A stretch of DNA of 41,922 bases, from the NCBI GenBank assembly GCA_025765615.1, contig JAIVFJ010000435.1, forward strand, positions 1-41,922, read 5' to 3'. Position 1 is the stretch's first letter. The number at the start of each line of letters is the position of its first letter. The notes beneath the pieces were generated by a model. The model saw only the letters and a program-made list of their open reading frames with translations. It was not told where the DNA came from and ran no database searches. Position numbers and translations under genes: made by a program. This document shows, piece by piece, positions 11,572 through 21,120 of this stretch. Origin of the DNA: Zopfochytrium polystomum (Eukaryota > Chytridiomycota > Chytridiomycetes > Chytridiales > Chytridiaceae).

Positions 11572-11879
11572 TGTTATGAATCACCCTCTGGAAACCTCTG
11601 GAACCTTCTAGAACATTCCTTCATGGAACCTTGTGGAACCTTCTGGAACCTTCTTTGCTTTCCTGACTTGTCTTGTTGTCATTGGTATCATTGGTATCAT
11701 TGTATTACTAATTGCTCTTTCTGGAACTTTCTTTGAGTCTTGACAAGGAAGACTCTCAAAAGGTATAAAAGGGGGATGGGGGACCTGTCCCATCCCTCAA
11801 GTGAATTATTGTTTCCAATACAATCATCACTCCTCTCAGTTCCTTGTCTGCCTTGCCCTGTCCTGCCATGTTCCTGACA
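11572..11879 (+). repeat. 5' LTR
   Basis: Begins TGTTATGAATC and ends CTGACA. It contains repeated GGAACCTT/GGAACCTTCT motifs in its first 100 bp, which may be enhancer-like, then a TATA box and the putative transcription start. It differs from the 3' LTR at four single bases. Confidence 0.95.
11764..11809 (+). promoter_or_regulatory. LTR TATA box and putative transcript start (self-primer)
   Basis: TATAAAA is at 11764-11770. AAGTGAATTAT at 11799-11809 begins about 35 bp downstream, at the expected start of the R region. Those 11 bases are exactly complementary to the primer-binding site at 11882-11892. Confidence 0.65.
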
Positions 11880-11881
11880 TC

Positions 11882-11892
11882 ATAATTCACTT
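11882..11892 (+). promoter_or_regulatory. primer-binding site, self-priming type
   Basis: ATAATTCACTT lies two bases after the 5' LTR. It does not resemble the 3' end of a tRNA (no TGG start). It is the exact reverse complement of the 11 bases at the presumed 5' end of the element's own RNA. Self-priming with an 11-base 5' RNA fragment is established for Tf1 and the Tf1/sushi chromovirus group. Confidence 0.7.
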
Positions 11893-11919
11893 CACCCTCT
11901 CCTACTACTCTCTGCCATC

Positions 11920-12675
11920 ATGTCTGACCCAAACAACACCTTCCCTGATGCAACTGCCTTCCAAGCCTTGATGGACCAATTACAAGCCCTTTCAAGACAG
12001 ACACACCAACTTCAAGAACAAGTCCTTCACCAGCAGCACCAGCTTCAACAACACCTTCACCAACAAGAACATCAAGCTCTTCCCCTGCCCCAAGCCAACC
12101 AAGCAAGAGAGCCCAAGGTTCCCAGCCCTGACAAGTTCACTGGGCTGGCCAAAGACCTTAGGAACTTTATGGCCACTGTGGAGAATGTCATCCTTCTCCA
12201 ACCTTCAAGATTTCCCAGTGAGCAAGTCAAGGTTCTTTTCACAAGCACCCTCCTGTCTGGTCAAGCTCAATCATGGTACAGATCTCTCCCAAGCACACCC
12301 ACCACCCTGCAAGAACTCTGGGAGGGGCTGGAGGCTACCTTTGGTGACCCCTACGCATCTTGGACAGCAAGATCCAAGCTCAAGCATATCAAGCAAGGAA
12401 AGCAATCTTGTGTGGCCTACACCAACCAATTCAAGCAACTAGCCAGAGACTCTGGATACAATGATGCAGCTCTGATGGAGCTGTACCATGATGGTCTCCA
12501 TGAGTCCATCCAAGACATGCTCTCCCAGTCTCTGCACATCCCTGAGACCTTGGAAGAGTACATTCTCCTTGCCATCAAGATTGACAACAGACTCTACTCC
12601 AAGAGGCTGAAGCAAAGACAAGTAGGAACTACATCAAGGCTTACCCCCAGTCCCTCAAGCTCTTACAGTTCCTGA
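11920..12675 (+). CDS. retrotransposon Gag (capsid)
   Basis: A 251-codon intact frame. Residues about 20-50 are a Gln/His-rich coiled segment. The retrotransposon-gag fold follows, with KFTGLAKDLRNFMATVE, AQSWYRSLPS, LWEGLEATFGDP and YHDGLHESIQDMLS. Gag forms the virus-like particle. The frame stops at 12673-12675, just before the nucleocapsid zinc knuckle, which continues four bases later in another frame. Confidence 0.85.
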   Translation: MSDPNNTFPDATAFQALMDQLQALSRQTHQLQEQVLHQQHQLQQHLHQQEHQALPLPQANQAREPKVPSPDKFTGLAKDLRNFMATVENVILLQPSRFPSEQVKVLFTSTLLSGQAQSWYRSLPSTPTTLQELWEGLEATFGDPYASWTARSKLKHIKQGKQSCVAYTNQFKQLARDSGYNDAALMELYHDGLHESIQDMLSQSLHIPETLEEYILLAIKIDNRLYSKRLKQRQVGTTSRLTPSPSSSYSS

Positions 12676-12679
12676 ACCC

Positions 12680-13263
12680 ATGCAAGTGGATGCAGTTGAG
12701 ACACTTCCTAAGGGTCCTCTGAGCCAAGAGGAGAAAACAAGGAGGGCCCAGCAGGGACTGTGTTTCTACTGTGGCTCCAAGGAACACGCTTGTCAAGGAC
12801 TGCCCAAGGAAGAAGCACCCAAACTCCCAGGTCCAGGCTCACTGAGGGGCAATTCCCTGGACCCTCCTCCAAGCTGCCCCTGTTTCATCACACCACCAGC
12901 ACCACAAACACCTCAGATTCCAAGCCCCACCAACTCACCATGGATGTCAAGATTCAACTCTCACCCAAGTCAACCATCACAACCAAGGCCCTTATAGACT
13001 CTGGATCATCCTGCAACATCATTGATGCCACCCTTGCCAAGTCTTGTGCCATTCCCACCATCAAGAAATCCACACCCCTCAAGGTCCACTTTGCCAATCA
13101 TGCTCTGTTCAAGGAAATCAGCCATGAAACCAAGCTAAACCTCCACATCCAAGACTTTCCACCATCCATGGTCAACCTGGAAGTATTGGATCTTGGCTCA
13201 GCCACATTCTCTGTCATCCTGGGATTACCATGGCTGCAAGCCCAGAACCCTGACATTGATTGA
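12680..13263 (+). pseudogene. nucleocapsid zinc knuckle and retropepsin, frame-broken
   Basis: CFYCGSKEH starts a CCHC zinc knuckle. The frame breaks right after the His, and the expected final Cys (KDC) is found one base off. The aspartic protease follows from about 12940 in the frame ending at 13263, with active-site ALIDSGSSCNIID and a C-terminal VILGLPWLQAQNPDID. The family's next Trp codon is here TGA (13261-13263), which ends the frame. Confidence 0.8.
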
Positions 13264-13620
13264 GTCACTGGTCAAGTCCAACCTCCACCAATTGGAACAG
13301 GTCACCCAAAACTCAAGTCAAGCCCTCCAAGTCTCAGTGCTCTCAAGTCCCTGATTCAAGATTCTCAGCTAGTACCAAGCCAAGACTTCAAGTTTCACAG
13401 TCACAGTTCACTAGTCAAGATTCAAGTAGAGCTCAGAGAGCTCACAGTCATGGCCAAGACTCTAGTTCACAGAACCCACAGTCAAAGATTCAAGTACCAC
13501 AGTTCACAGTCCACATTCAAGATTCAAGTTCCACAGCTCACAGTCTTTGCCAAGAACGGAACTCTCAGTCAAAGATTCAAGAATCACAGTTCCCAGTCAA
13601 GATTTCATGCCCCCACTGCT
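13264..13620 (+). repeat. degenerate CAAGATTCAAG/CACAGTTCACAGTC repeat replacing RT-RNase H
   Basis: Instead of the roughly 2 kb that normally encodes reverse transcriptase and RNase H, 360 bp of low-complexity DNA links protease to integrase. Motifs such as CAAGATTCAAG, CACAGTTCACAGTC and AGTCAAGATT recur at irregular spacing. All three frames give Ser/Gln/His-rich peptide without RT motifs. Confidence 0.75.
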
Positions 13621-14776
13621 GATGAGCAGCAGAAGGACAGACCTTGCACCTGAAGGGGGAGATGGTTTCACCCCACCATCCAAGACACACCTTTCATTGC
13701 TTCCTGACAGTGTGTGGGCCTATGCTATTTCCAAGGACCCCAAGCCTCACAAGATTCAAATCAGCCAAGAAGAGGAAAAACTTGAGATACTCAAGACAAG
13801 GCATGATGCAGCAACAGCTGGACACCCAGGAGAGCACAAGACATATGAGCTTGTTTCCAGAGACTTCTACTGGCCAGGCATGAGGAAGTACATCAAGAAC
13901 TATGTCAGCAGCTGTGAAACCTGTCAAAGAAACAAATCCAACAGACACAAGCCCTATGGACTTCTGGAGCCCCTCCCAATTGCCATCAGCCCTTGGTCAT
14001 CAATATCCATGGACTTCATTGTGAAACTGCCCCCATCCCATGGATTTGACTCTATCCTTGTTGTCATCTGCAGAAGGACAAAGTTGGCCCATTTCATCCC
14101 CTGCACTGAGAATATAGATGCACAAGGAACAGCAGACCTGTTTTTGCAGCACATATTCAGGCTCCATGGGCTGCCTCAGTCAATCGTCAGTGACAGAGGA
14201 CCACAGTTCAGATCTCAATTTTGGAAAGCACTCACAGCAGCCCTTGGAATCAAGTCTCAACTGTCAACTGCTTATCACCCTCAAACTGATGGACAAACAG
14301 AAAGAACAAACCAGACTCTGGAGCAGTATTTGAGGTGCTATGTCAGCTATCAACAGGATGATTGGCCCACCCTCCTTCCACTGGCAGAATTTGCTCTCAA
14401 CAATTCTGTCCACTCAAGCACCCAGCTATCTCCTTTCTTTGCAACCTATGGCTTCAATCCAAGAGGAGATCTTTTGGGACAAGAGACCCTATCCAATGTC
14501 CAAGCTCCTGCTGTGGCTTCACACTTGCATAAGCTCAAGATCATCAGCACCTTCCTGGACTCCACCCTGAAGCAAGCCCAAGAAGATGCCTCAAGATTTG
14601 CCAACACTCACAGAATGGACCATGACCTTGCTGTGGGTCAGCAAGTTTGGCTTCTGAGGAAGAACTTGCAGACCAAAAGACCAAGTCCCAAGCTAGACAA
14701 CCTCAAGTGGGACCTTTCAAGATCTTGGAGCAAATCAATCCAGTCACTTTCAAGCTGGATCTCCCTGCATCCATGA
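13547..14776 (+). pseudogene. retroviral-type integrase (HHCC and DDE core), 3' frame-shifted
   Basis: The zinc-binding HHCC domain shows RHDAATAGHPG and CETCQRN. The DDE core shows SMDFIVKLP (Asp 1), VSDRGPQF (Asp 2) and DGQTERTNQ (Glu). HPQTDGQTER and LAEFALNNSVH are typical of Ty3/gypsy. The frame is open to 14776, but from about 14705 the conserved GPFKI segment lies one frame away: a base appears to be missing in CTCAAGTGGGACC (14701-14713). The catalytic core itself is intact. Confidence 0.88.
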
Positions 14777-15081
14777 AGATCCACCCAGTTTTCCATGTCA
14801 GCCTTTTGGAGAAGTTTGTGGTCAATTCCATTCCAGGCAGAGTTGTTCCTCCTTCTCCTCCAGTTGAGGTAGAAGGTGAAGAGGAATTTGAGGTTGAACA
14901 AATCTTGGATGCCAAGTGGTTTGGAAGGACACTCAAGTTCCTTGTCAAGTGGAAAGGTTACTCAGATGCTGACAACACCTGGGAACCTGAGTCAAACCTC
15001 ACTCACTGCCAAGACCTTCTGCTCAAGTTCAAGACCAAGTACCCCACCAAGTTGCAGAAAAGGCCTAAAAGGGGGAGATGA
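14714..15081 (+). CDS. integrase C-terminal and chromodomain segment
   Basis: In the second frame, [19 protein letters not shown] and [12 protein letters not shown] form the integrase C-terminal GPY/F-like module. A chromodomain follows at about 14885-15045: [28 protein letters not shown]. Aromatic residues of the methyl-lysine cage are present (W of VKWKG, W of NTWEP). The chromodomain marks the element as a chromovirus and usually guides integration to heterochromatin. The segment ends in the polypurine tract. Confidence 0.88.
15067..15081 (+). promoter_or_regulatory. polypurine tract
   Basis: AAAAGGGGGAGATGA abuts the 3' LTR and should prime plus-strand DNA synthesis. It overlaps the last codons of the chromodomain frame. 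Confidence 0.8.
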
Positions 15082-15389
15082 TGTTATGAATCACCCTCTG
15101 GAAACCTCTGGAACCTTCTAGAACATTCCTTCATGGAACCTTGTGGAACCTTCTGGAACCTTCTTTGCTTTCCTGACTTGTCTTGTTGTCATTGGTATCA
15201 TTGGTATCATTGTATTACTAATTGCTCTTTCTGGAACTTTCTTTGAGTCTTGACAAGGAAGACTCTCAAGAGGTATAAAAGGGGGATGGGGGACCTGTCC
15301 CATCCCTCACGTGAATTATTGTTTCCAATACAATCATCACTCCTCTCAGTTCCTTGTCTGCCTTGTCCTGTCCTGCCCTGTTCCTGACA
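15082..15389 (+). repeat. 3' LTR
   Basis: 308 bp, TGTTATGAATC..CTGACA, TATA at 15274-15280. The self-primer equivalent at 15309-15319 reads ACGTGAATTAT, one base different from the 5' LTR. Confidence 0.95.
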
Positions 15390-16349
15390 CCTGTGATCTC
15401 ATACCTTTGTATGAGGTATTACATCATGGTACCAGGTGGTAGAGCTTGTTAGCTCTGCCATCATCTTGTTAACTCCGTCCATCTGGGCTTATCACGTCTC
15501 CCACAGAAGTGTTTCAGTCCTAAGTCATTTCCAAAAGTGAGGGGCCATTGGCCAGGCATAGTAGGACTTTGCATTTCCGCTCAGTCTGTCAACTAGCATG
15601 TCTCAAACTTGGTACCTTCCCAATTGAAGGGAGCGCTCTAACCACTGAGCAAGGGAGCCTTGTATCAGCAATTAGATTCAAGACTGAGTCTTTCTGTCTG
15701 CAACATCGCCAATAATAAATAATAATAATAAATAATAATAGTAGAGCTCAGAGGCAGACATACGGAGCCAGTCGGAGGTTGTATGGAAACTAATAATAAG
15801 AGAGTAGGAATCCAAGCCTAGTCACGTTTTGCCAGCAAAACGCGGGTCAAGACGGGGTGGTAATCCTTACAATTACCAGTTAAAAAGTGGGTATACACTT
15901 AATTTATTTGAGGTCACAGGCTCGACAGCCTGTCATCCTCACATCTCGCCACTCACCACTACCTCCACTGACGCAATGCTGCAGAAACTGTGCCCAGGAA
16001 TCTCACCCTTTGTGTTGAGGTATAACAAATATAGATATTCTCCTCTGTGGTTGCTAAATTGCCATCTTCAGGTTTAGTCAGTTGTCTCACTATGCAGGAA
16101 GAACTGCTCTGCTCATAGACCTACCATCCCACGTGTTCACTCTGCCCAAAGGTTGCTTTTCTGCTAACCCCTACGTGACGGTGACAGACACACAGAATTC
16201 TCAGACTTCGGTCTACAAAACAGATATGACTTCAAGCTCCACCATTTGACCAACTTTCTTGACGCTGCACGAAGGGCGGGTGTCTTCGTCAAAATTTTTT
16301 TTGTCCTTTTCCTTTTCTCCCTCATTTTATTGAGGGATAAAAGTAGCCA
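15390..16349. other. repeat-rich DNA with SINE-like body and AAT microsatellite
   Basis: From 15390 to about 15594 lies the probable body of the tRNA-derived element described separately, including the hairpin AGAGCT-TGTT-AGCTCT near 15440. An (AAT)n tract covers about 15712-15740. A short perfect hairpin ACAGGCT-CGAC-AGCCTGT is near 15916-15933. No protein-coding gene is supported. Confidence 0.5.
15595..15659 (-). repeat. tRNA-derived sequence (SINE head or tRNA pseudogene, anticodon CAA)
   Basis: On the minus strand GGCTCCC begins an acceptor-like stem. GCTC-AGTGGTTA-GAGC is a perfect D arm. Then comes an anticodon arm with loop TTCAATT (anticodon CAA, U33 present; four of five stem pairs) and a weak T arm around AGTTTGAGAC. 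The 3' acceptor strand is absent, so it is not a functional tRNA. Box A is good and box B decayed. Sequence continues into about 200 bp of body that ends exactly at the 3' LTR, as expected for a SINE. Confidence 0.55.
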
Positions 16350-17440
16350 ACCATCAAGTCTTTGAAACTTCCCAGGCCTGGGATGGACTGTGGTGGCACA
16401 ACCACCCAAGTGCAATCCACACCTCAGTCATTGCCGACACCAACACCAAACTACACACACACACACACACACACACGCGCACCAAGTACACACAAAGACT
16501 CACCCCTACAATCTGCGCAAAGTGCACCGTGCCTGGCGCGTACAGCTGCACGACAGCGGCGCTGGTCCTTCGCGTCGGCAACGGTAACGCGCCAAACACA
16601 GCGTCAGGCGACACGACGCGGCGCAAGACCCCGGCCGGCACTTTGTAGGAGGCATCGGCGGCGTCGGAGGGGATGCGGTGTTTTTGGCGGCAATGGTGGA
16701 GATGGAGGTGATAGGGGCGAGTTGGGAGAGGTGCAGGAGCGGGCGGCAGGGAGGGAGAGGTGGAGGAGGGTCGCGCTGGCGGTGGTGCCGGTGGTTCGCC
16801 TCTGATTTGCCGGGCCTAGATTTTTGGGCGAGGGGGTTGAGTAACGACAGTTGAGCGAGTGGCATTGCACATACCACTTTCTTGATCGCGACAGTGACGG
16901 CTGGACGTTGAGTGTGGCACCATGGTGCAGCTGTTGCCCCACTCCAGTCGTATACCTGTTCCCGACATACGGCGCCGAGTCGGGCTGGGAGTTCACAACG
17001 CCTAGATAGCACTCAAAATGGATAAAAGGATATGTCAGCGAGATGATATCAATGTGTTCTCACTACACACGATGAATGAGGTGGAGGAGGAGGAAAAGTC
17101 GCATTGGCTTTGACGGGTAGCGGGTGGTGCGGGAGGTGCGGACGGGGCTGCGGCGGCGAACGTCGGCACAGCATTTCTGACGACAACGGCATTGAATGCC
17201 CGAAGTCGTGCTTCGCCAGCGATGAGGAGGCGGCAGCACCATCTGAGTGCACCCCAACCAGGCTCTCCGAGCGGCACTTCTCACGAGGCTAAACGAGAGA
17301 GGCTGGTGGCAGCGCCTGCTTCCGTCGCCTCGAATGGTCAACGTCGCCGCAGCGCACTTCGTGTGCAATTTGCTCCGTCCAAGTCTTGGTGTGCCATCGT
17401 AGATCCACAGAAGTTGGTACTCTTTAAATGAATGGGAAAA
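16350..17440 (-). CDS. uncharacterised minus-strand coding island
   Basis: Protein-like stretches on the minus strand suggest exons of an unknown gene, but the model is not closed. The best exon is about 16513-16670, reading VPAGVLRRVVSPDAVFGALP and SAAVVQLYAPGTVHFAQIV and ending at a good GTGAGT donor near 16503. An upstream piece (LAPITSISTIAAKN, about 16680-16730) is in another frame. A third possible exon about 17050-17220 gives EARLRAFNAVVVRNAVPTF. The putative intron near 16453-16476 holds an (AC/GT)n repeat. I recognise no family. Confidence 0.35.
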
Positions 17441-17636
17441 CAGTCAAGGGGTAAGGGGTGGGCAGGGATAATGGAAAGCGGAGTCCTCCAAAACCGCCGC
17501 CAAGCGGAAAAGTGGGGGCAAACCGATCGGGAGATTACAAAACTACAAAACTGACGAACCAACCAAATCCCTTTCTTGGTCGCAAGAGAGCCACCCCCTC
17601 CACTCACGCACCTCAACAAACCAAGAAACTAACACC

Positions 17637-18706
17637 ATGGCCGCCGCAGCAGTCGTTCTGCCTGGTACGTCGACTGTTGCATCTTACTCCGTCCCGACTG
17701 GTGTTTCGGAGAAATGGACGATGGCGCCTCACGGCGGACGCCAGGGCCGTCTGTAGCGTTGTCGCAACAGGGGTGTGCGATGAAGCAGCGCGCACCGCCC
17801 AAGCGCCTCGCTCGCATCGGCACTGTTCTTGACGCGACTGATGCCAACAGTCGTCGCACGCTTCGTTGGCGGAAAGTTCCTCCCTCCTTTTAAAATGCGC
17901 GTTCCTCGGAAGCTGTTGTCTCCTTTTGGCTATGGGGTGCCCCGTTGTTGGCGTCCTGACCATGGTGTTCTTTTTTAGAATTCGTCCAAGCCGCACCATT
18001 TGCCGTCGACCTGGAGCCCGGGAAGGTGGGTTTACATTGCGCGAAAAGTCGGTGGTTTCCTCTCTGTTGGTGGTTTATCGTTTGGCGGGCAAGCCCAGAC
18101 GGATGCGTCCTTCAATGGATCTCGGCATTGTTCATGCGGGTCTCACAAAACCCTTACTCATGCGCAATGGTGGAGACTGATGCACCTTCAACTCATCGTA
18201 AAACAGACGTACTACTGGTGCGCGTGCGGCAAGTCGAAGAGCCAGGTAGGGGTTTCGTTTGCATATTCACCTTTTCGTTCCAGACCTTTGTCCCTTCGAC
18301 TATCTTATGCTCCATCTCTTTGTTCAATACAACGCAGCCGTTCTGCGATGGATCGCACAAGGGCAGTTCATTCTCTCCAAAGGCCTTCACCGTTGAGGAG
18401 GCGAAGAAGTACTTCCTCTGTGGATGCAAGATCACCGAGACTGGTCCCTTCTGCGACGGTGCGCTCATTCTTAAACGATCCTTTTTCGGTCGGACACAAA
18501 CACTAACTAATTCCCAATCAGGCACCCACCGCAAGGAGAAGGGCCTCAAGCGCTACAACGAGCTCCTGCTGAAGAAGAACAGCGAGTTGCTCGTGCAAAT
18601 TGCCGAGGCGAAGAAGGCGGAAAAGACGACCAGGGCGGTGGCCGTCGCCGCGAGCGTCGCTGCTGCAGCGGTGGCCGTTGTGTTGGCACGCGTTTACGGA
18701 AAGTGA
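17637..18706 (+). CDS. tandem CDGSH iron-sulfur protein with C-terminal membrane anchor
   Basis: Five exons join in phase to a 139-residue protein: 17637-17664, 17979-18025, 18207-18245, 18338-18458 and 18522-18706 (TGA). The ATG has a strong context (AACACCATGG). Two CDGSH motifs are complete: CACGKSKSQPFCDGSH and CGCKITETGPFCDGTH. Each should bind one redox-active [2Fe-2S] cluster through three Cys and one His, as in mitoNEET/CISD3-type proteins. Between them lies KAFTVEEAKKYFL. A charged coiled segment (NELLLKKNSELLVQIAEAKK) follows, then an Ala/Val-rich single membrane span ending LARVYGK. CISD3-type proteins sit in the mitochondrial matrix and lack a tail anchor, so this layout suggests a tail-anchored mitochondrial or ER protein. 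The branch site CACTAAC is clear in the last intron. Confidence 0.9.
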
Positions 18707-19112
18707 GCAGGGACAAGGTGGGGCTGAACCATCGCGCCAAATACATATCGGCGTTCAATCCTGAAGCCATTGGATCGGTGACGGTTTCTGTTTTTTTTTT
18801 TTTTTTTTTTTGCAACGCGGGCGGAGGTGCGCTTCATCAGTCTCTGTCCCATCGGAACTATTACAAATCCGGTTCTGTTATTAGGCCGGTCTGTCGCTGC
18901 GTCTGTTTGCCGATTCAATCGATCAGTTTCTTGCGAAACCAGACAGAGAGACAGATGCCCAGACAGACAAACAGATTTTGTTAGACGGTTCACATTTGCG
19001 CGCTCTGTCTCTTTCCCTTTGTCTGTCCCAGTATCTCTCTCTGTCTGTGTCTCGACTGTTTTGCTGCTCGTCCTCCGTTCGTTGGAACGCTTCACGGCTC
19101 GAGTGTGTGAAG
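18707..19112. other. intergenic, promoter side of the bZIP gene
   Basis: Contains a T21 tract at 18791-18811 and pyrimidine-rich CTCTCTGTCT-type DNA at about 18990-19060, the presumed promoter/5' UTR of the bZIP gene. Repeated CAGACAGA/GACAGACA motifs lie at 18940-18970. No gene seen. Confidence 0.5.
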
Positions 19113-21120
19113 ATGGAGGGCTTCATGAACAACAGGACGACTTCTGCGGCTCGTAACAACATGAACTCGGCACTTCTGGAACCGCTCGCTGCTCAGCAGA
19201 TCGTCTACCCGTCTCTGGAAGCTATTGCCGCTCTCTCCGCCACCGCCGCCGCAAACAGGAAGCGCAAAGCCATCAAGGTAGAGCAGAACCCAGCGTCCGC
19301 CGCCGCTGCCGCTGCTGCCGCCGCCCAGCAAACCGATCCCTCCATGGCGGCCCTTGCCGCATTCGGAGCCTCTCCGCTGACGGCGGCGAAGCTCTCTAGC
19401 GGCTGGGCCGCGCTGGCGACAGCCAGCTTGAACAGCCCGGAAATGAGCACATCCAACTCCAGCCCCTCTTCAATGTTCCACAACAACACTGCCAGCGGCG
19501 ATGTGGACAACTCGTTCGGTGACGGTTTGAGCAACCTCTCGGCATTGTTGGGCCGCGCCGGTGTGCCCGGCTTTGGGAACGAATCTTTGGAGCCTGCCCG
19601 TAAGCTAGTGCACCACGACCCGTCCTCTGGACTATCCATGTCCACTCCAGCCACACCTGCCTCCGGTGTGCACTCTGACCTTCTCCCTAACGGTCGCAAG
19701 AAGCCCGGACGCAAGCCTGCCATGCAGGAACCAGCCAACAAGCGTACAGCTCAAAACCGCGCGGCTCAACGAGCATTCCGCGAACGCAAGGAGCAGTACG
19801 TTCGGGATCTGGAGATGCGTGTTGAGGCGCTTGAATCAGAGAAGAACCAGCTGTCTGCTCTTGTCAGCCAGTCCAATGTTGTCGCCACCGCAGCAGCAGC
19901 TGTTGTTGCCAGGGCGGCTGGGAACGGTTCCACCCCGTCCCCCGCCATGTCTGTCGACGTCGCGAACGAGAACTCGCTTCTCCGCCAACGCATCTCGCAG
20001 CTGGAAAAGGAAAACTCACTGCTGAGAGAAATGAACTTTTCCTTCGACTTCTCTGGCATGGTCAACCCGGCAAGTGGCAATGGCGACGCCAGAGATAAGG
20101 GGAAGGCTGCTGAAAATATGCCCTTCCTAGCCTCCCCGTCATCCAACGTCACCCCTTCTCAATCACCGTTCCTTGCCGATCAGATCTCGCCCTCACCCCC
20201 GGGGCTGTCCGCCACTGTGTCATCCCCACCGACGACGCTGAACGGCTCCTCTCCTTTCAGCGACCTCTTTGGCTTATTTGACCGAACCTCCGTCGAGCCC
20301 GACCAGCCTTGGGACAGCGTTTCCATCCCAGGCGTTGTTGGGGCGCGTCCTCCCAACTCAGGTTCCTTTAGTGCGGCGGGCGCCACTGACAATCAATCAT
20401 TTGCGGCGATGCTGCTCGCCGCTAGCAACAAGAGCCTACAGGCGACTCAGCAATCGGCGAATCATCCAGATAGTAGATCGCCAGGAGACATCCTGAACGC
20501 TTTCCTCCTAGGCGAGGCGTCGTCTGCGTCTCTTCTTTCAAGCTGGGGTGCAGCTGGGGGCAGCGGGGCAGACGACAGTTTCGCAGCTTTCCTCAACGAA
20601 AAACCCGGAGCTTCGAATGTGGGCGAGGACATGTGGATGACACCGTCGACGTCTGCAGTGTCCTCTTCGTCGAAGGAGCCTGCAGGATGGCTACCAAGCT
20701 CCTCGGCAGCAACCGCAGCAGCCCTCGCGGACATATACCCAAAAGCCAAGTCCCCGGCCGCCCCAGCAGCCGCTGCTACAGCAGTGGTTGTTGAGGAAGG
20801 TGAGAATGGTGAAATGTGTCAACTTGCGCATGCGGCGGCGCGATCATGCTTGCCGCAAGAGGATCCAAAGGTTATCGATGAGCTCTGCGACATTTTCAAG
20901 ACAAAGGCGCAATGCACTGAGCTCCGGGGTTTGCAGCACAAGATTGTGGACGCTTGCGAGCGGGGAGATCGTGACCAAGTGCTGGAGCTGATGGAGATCT
21001 GCAAGGAAAAGAGGAGAATGCGTATGGTAAGTGTGCCGAAACATTTGGCGTTGGGTTGGACTAATGCTGTCTTTAAAGCTTCGACTCAAGGCTGGCGTAA
21101 CTGTCCTTCCTCAGTCTTAA
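19113..21120 (+). CDS. bZIP transcription factor, Yap1/Pap1 (fungal AP-1) type
   Basis: Exons 19113-21026 and 21079-21120 give 651 residues. The frame is open further upstream, but the first ATG with plausible context is at 19113. The bZIP lies at residues about 205-260: a basic region with NRAAQRAFRERKEQ, the N-x2-AQ-x2-FR pattern that defines the fungal Yap/Pap1 group, then leucines with heptad spacing. Ala- and Ser-rich low-complexity sequence fills both flanks. Near the C-terminus (about residues 567-640) is a Cys-containing segment, EMCQLAHAAARSCLPQ, DELCDIFKTKAQC, VDACERG and LMEICKEK. It resembles the redox-sensing Cys-rich domain that masks the nuclear export signal in Yap1/Pap1. The likely role is oxidative-stress or nutrient-response transcription; targets cannot be told from sequence. 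No frame break. Confidence 0.88.

Larger units (their letters stand above)
11572..15389 (+). mobile_element. Ty3/gypsy chromovirus-type LTR retrotransposon lacking RT/RNase H
   Basis: Two 308-bp LTRs (11572-11879 and 15082-15389), each TG..CA, flank a 3.2-kb internal region. It holds gag, a retropepsin, a low-complexity segment where reverse transcriptase and RNase H should be, an integrase and a chromodomain, in that order. The LTRs differ at only four positions that I can see, so insertion was recent. The flanking pentanucleotides (CAAGA before, CCTGT after) do not match, so no target-site duplication is visible. Frame breaks in the nucleocapsid, protease/linker and integrase/chromodomain junctions add to the missing RT: this copy is non-autonomous. 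Confidence 0.93.

Noticed and set aside
15712..15740. CRISPR-like or structured repeat
   Set aside because: Plain (AAT)n microsatellite, and CRISPR arrays are not expected in this eukaryotic context.
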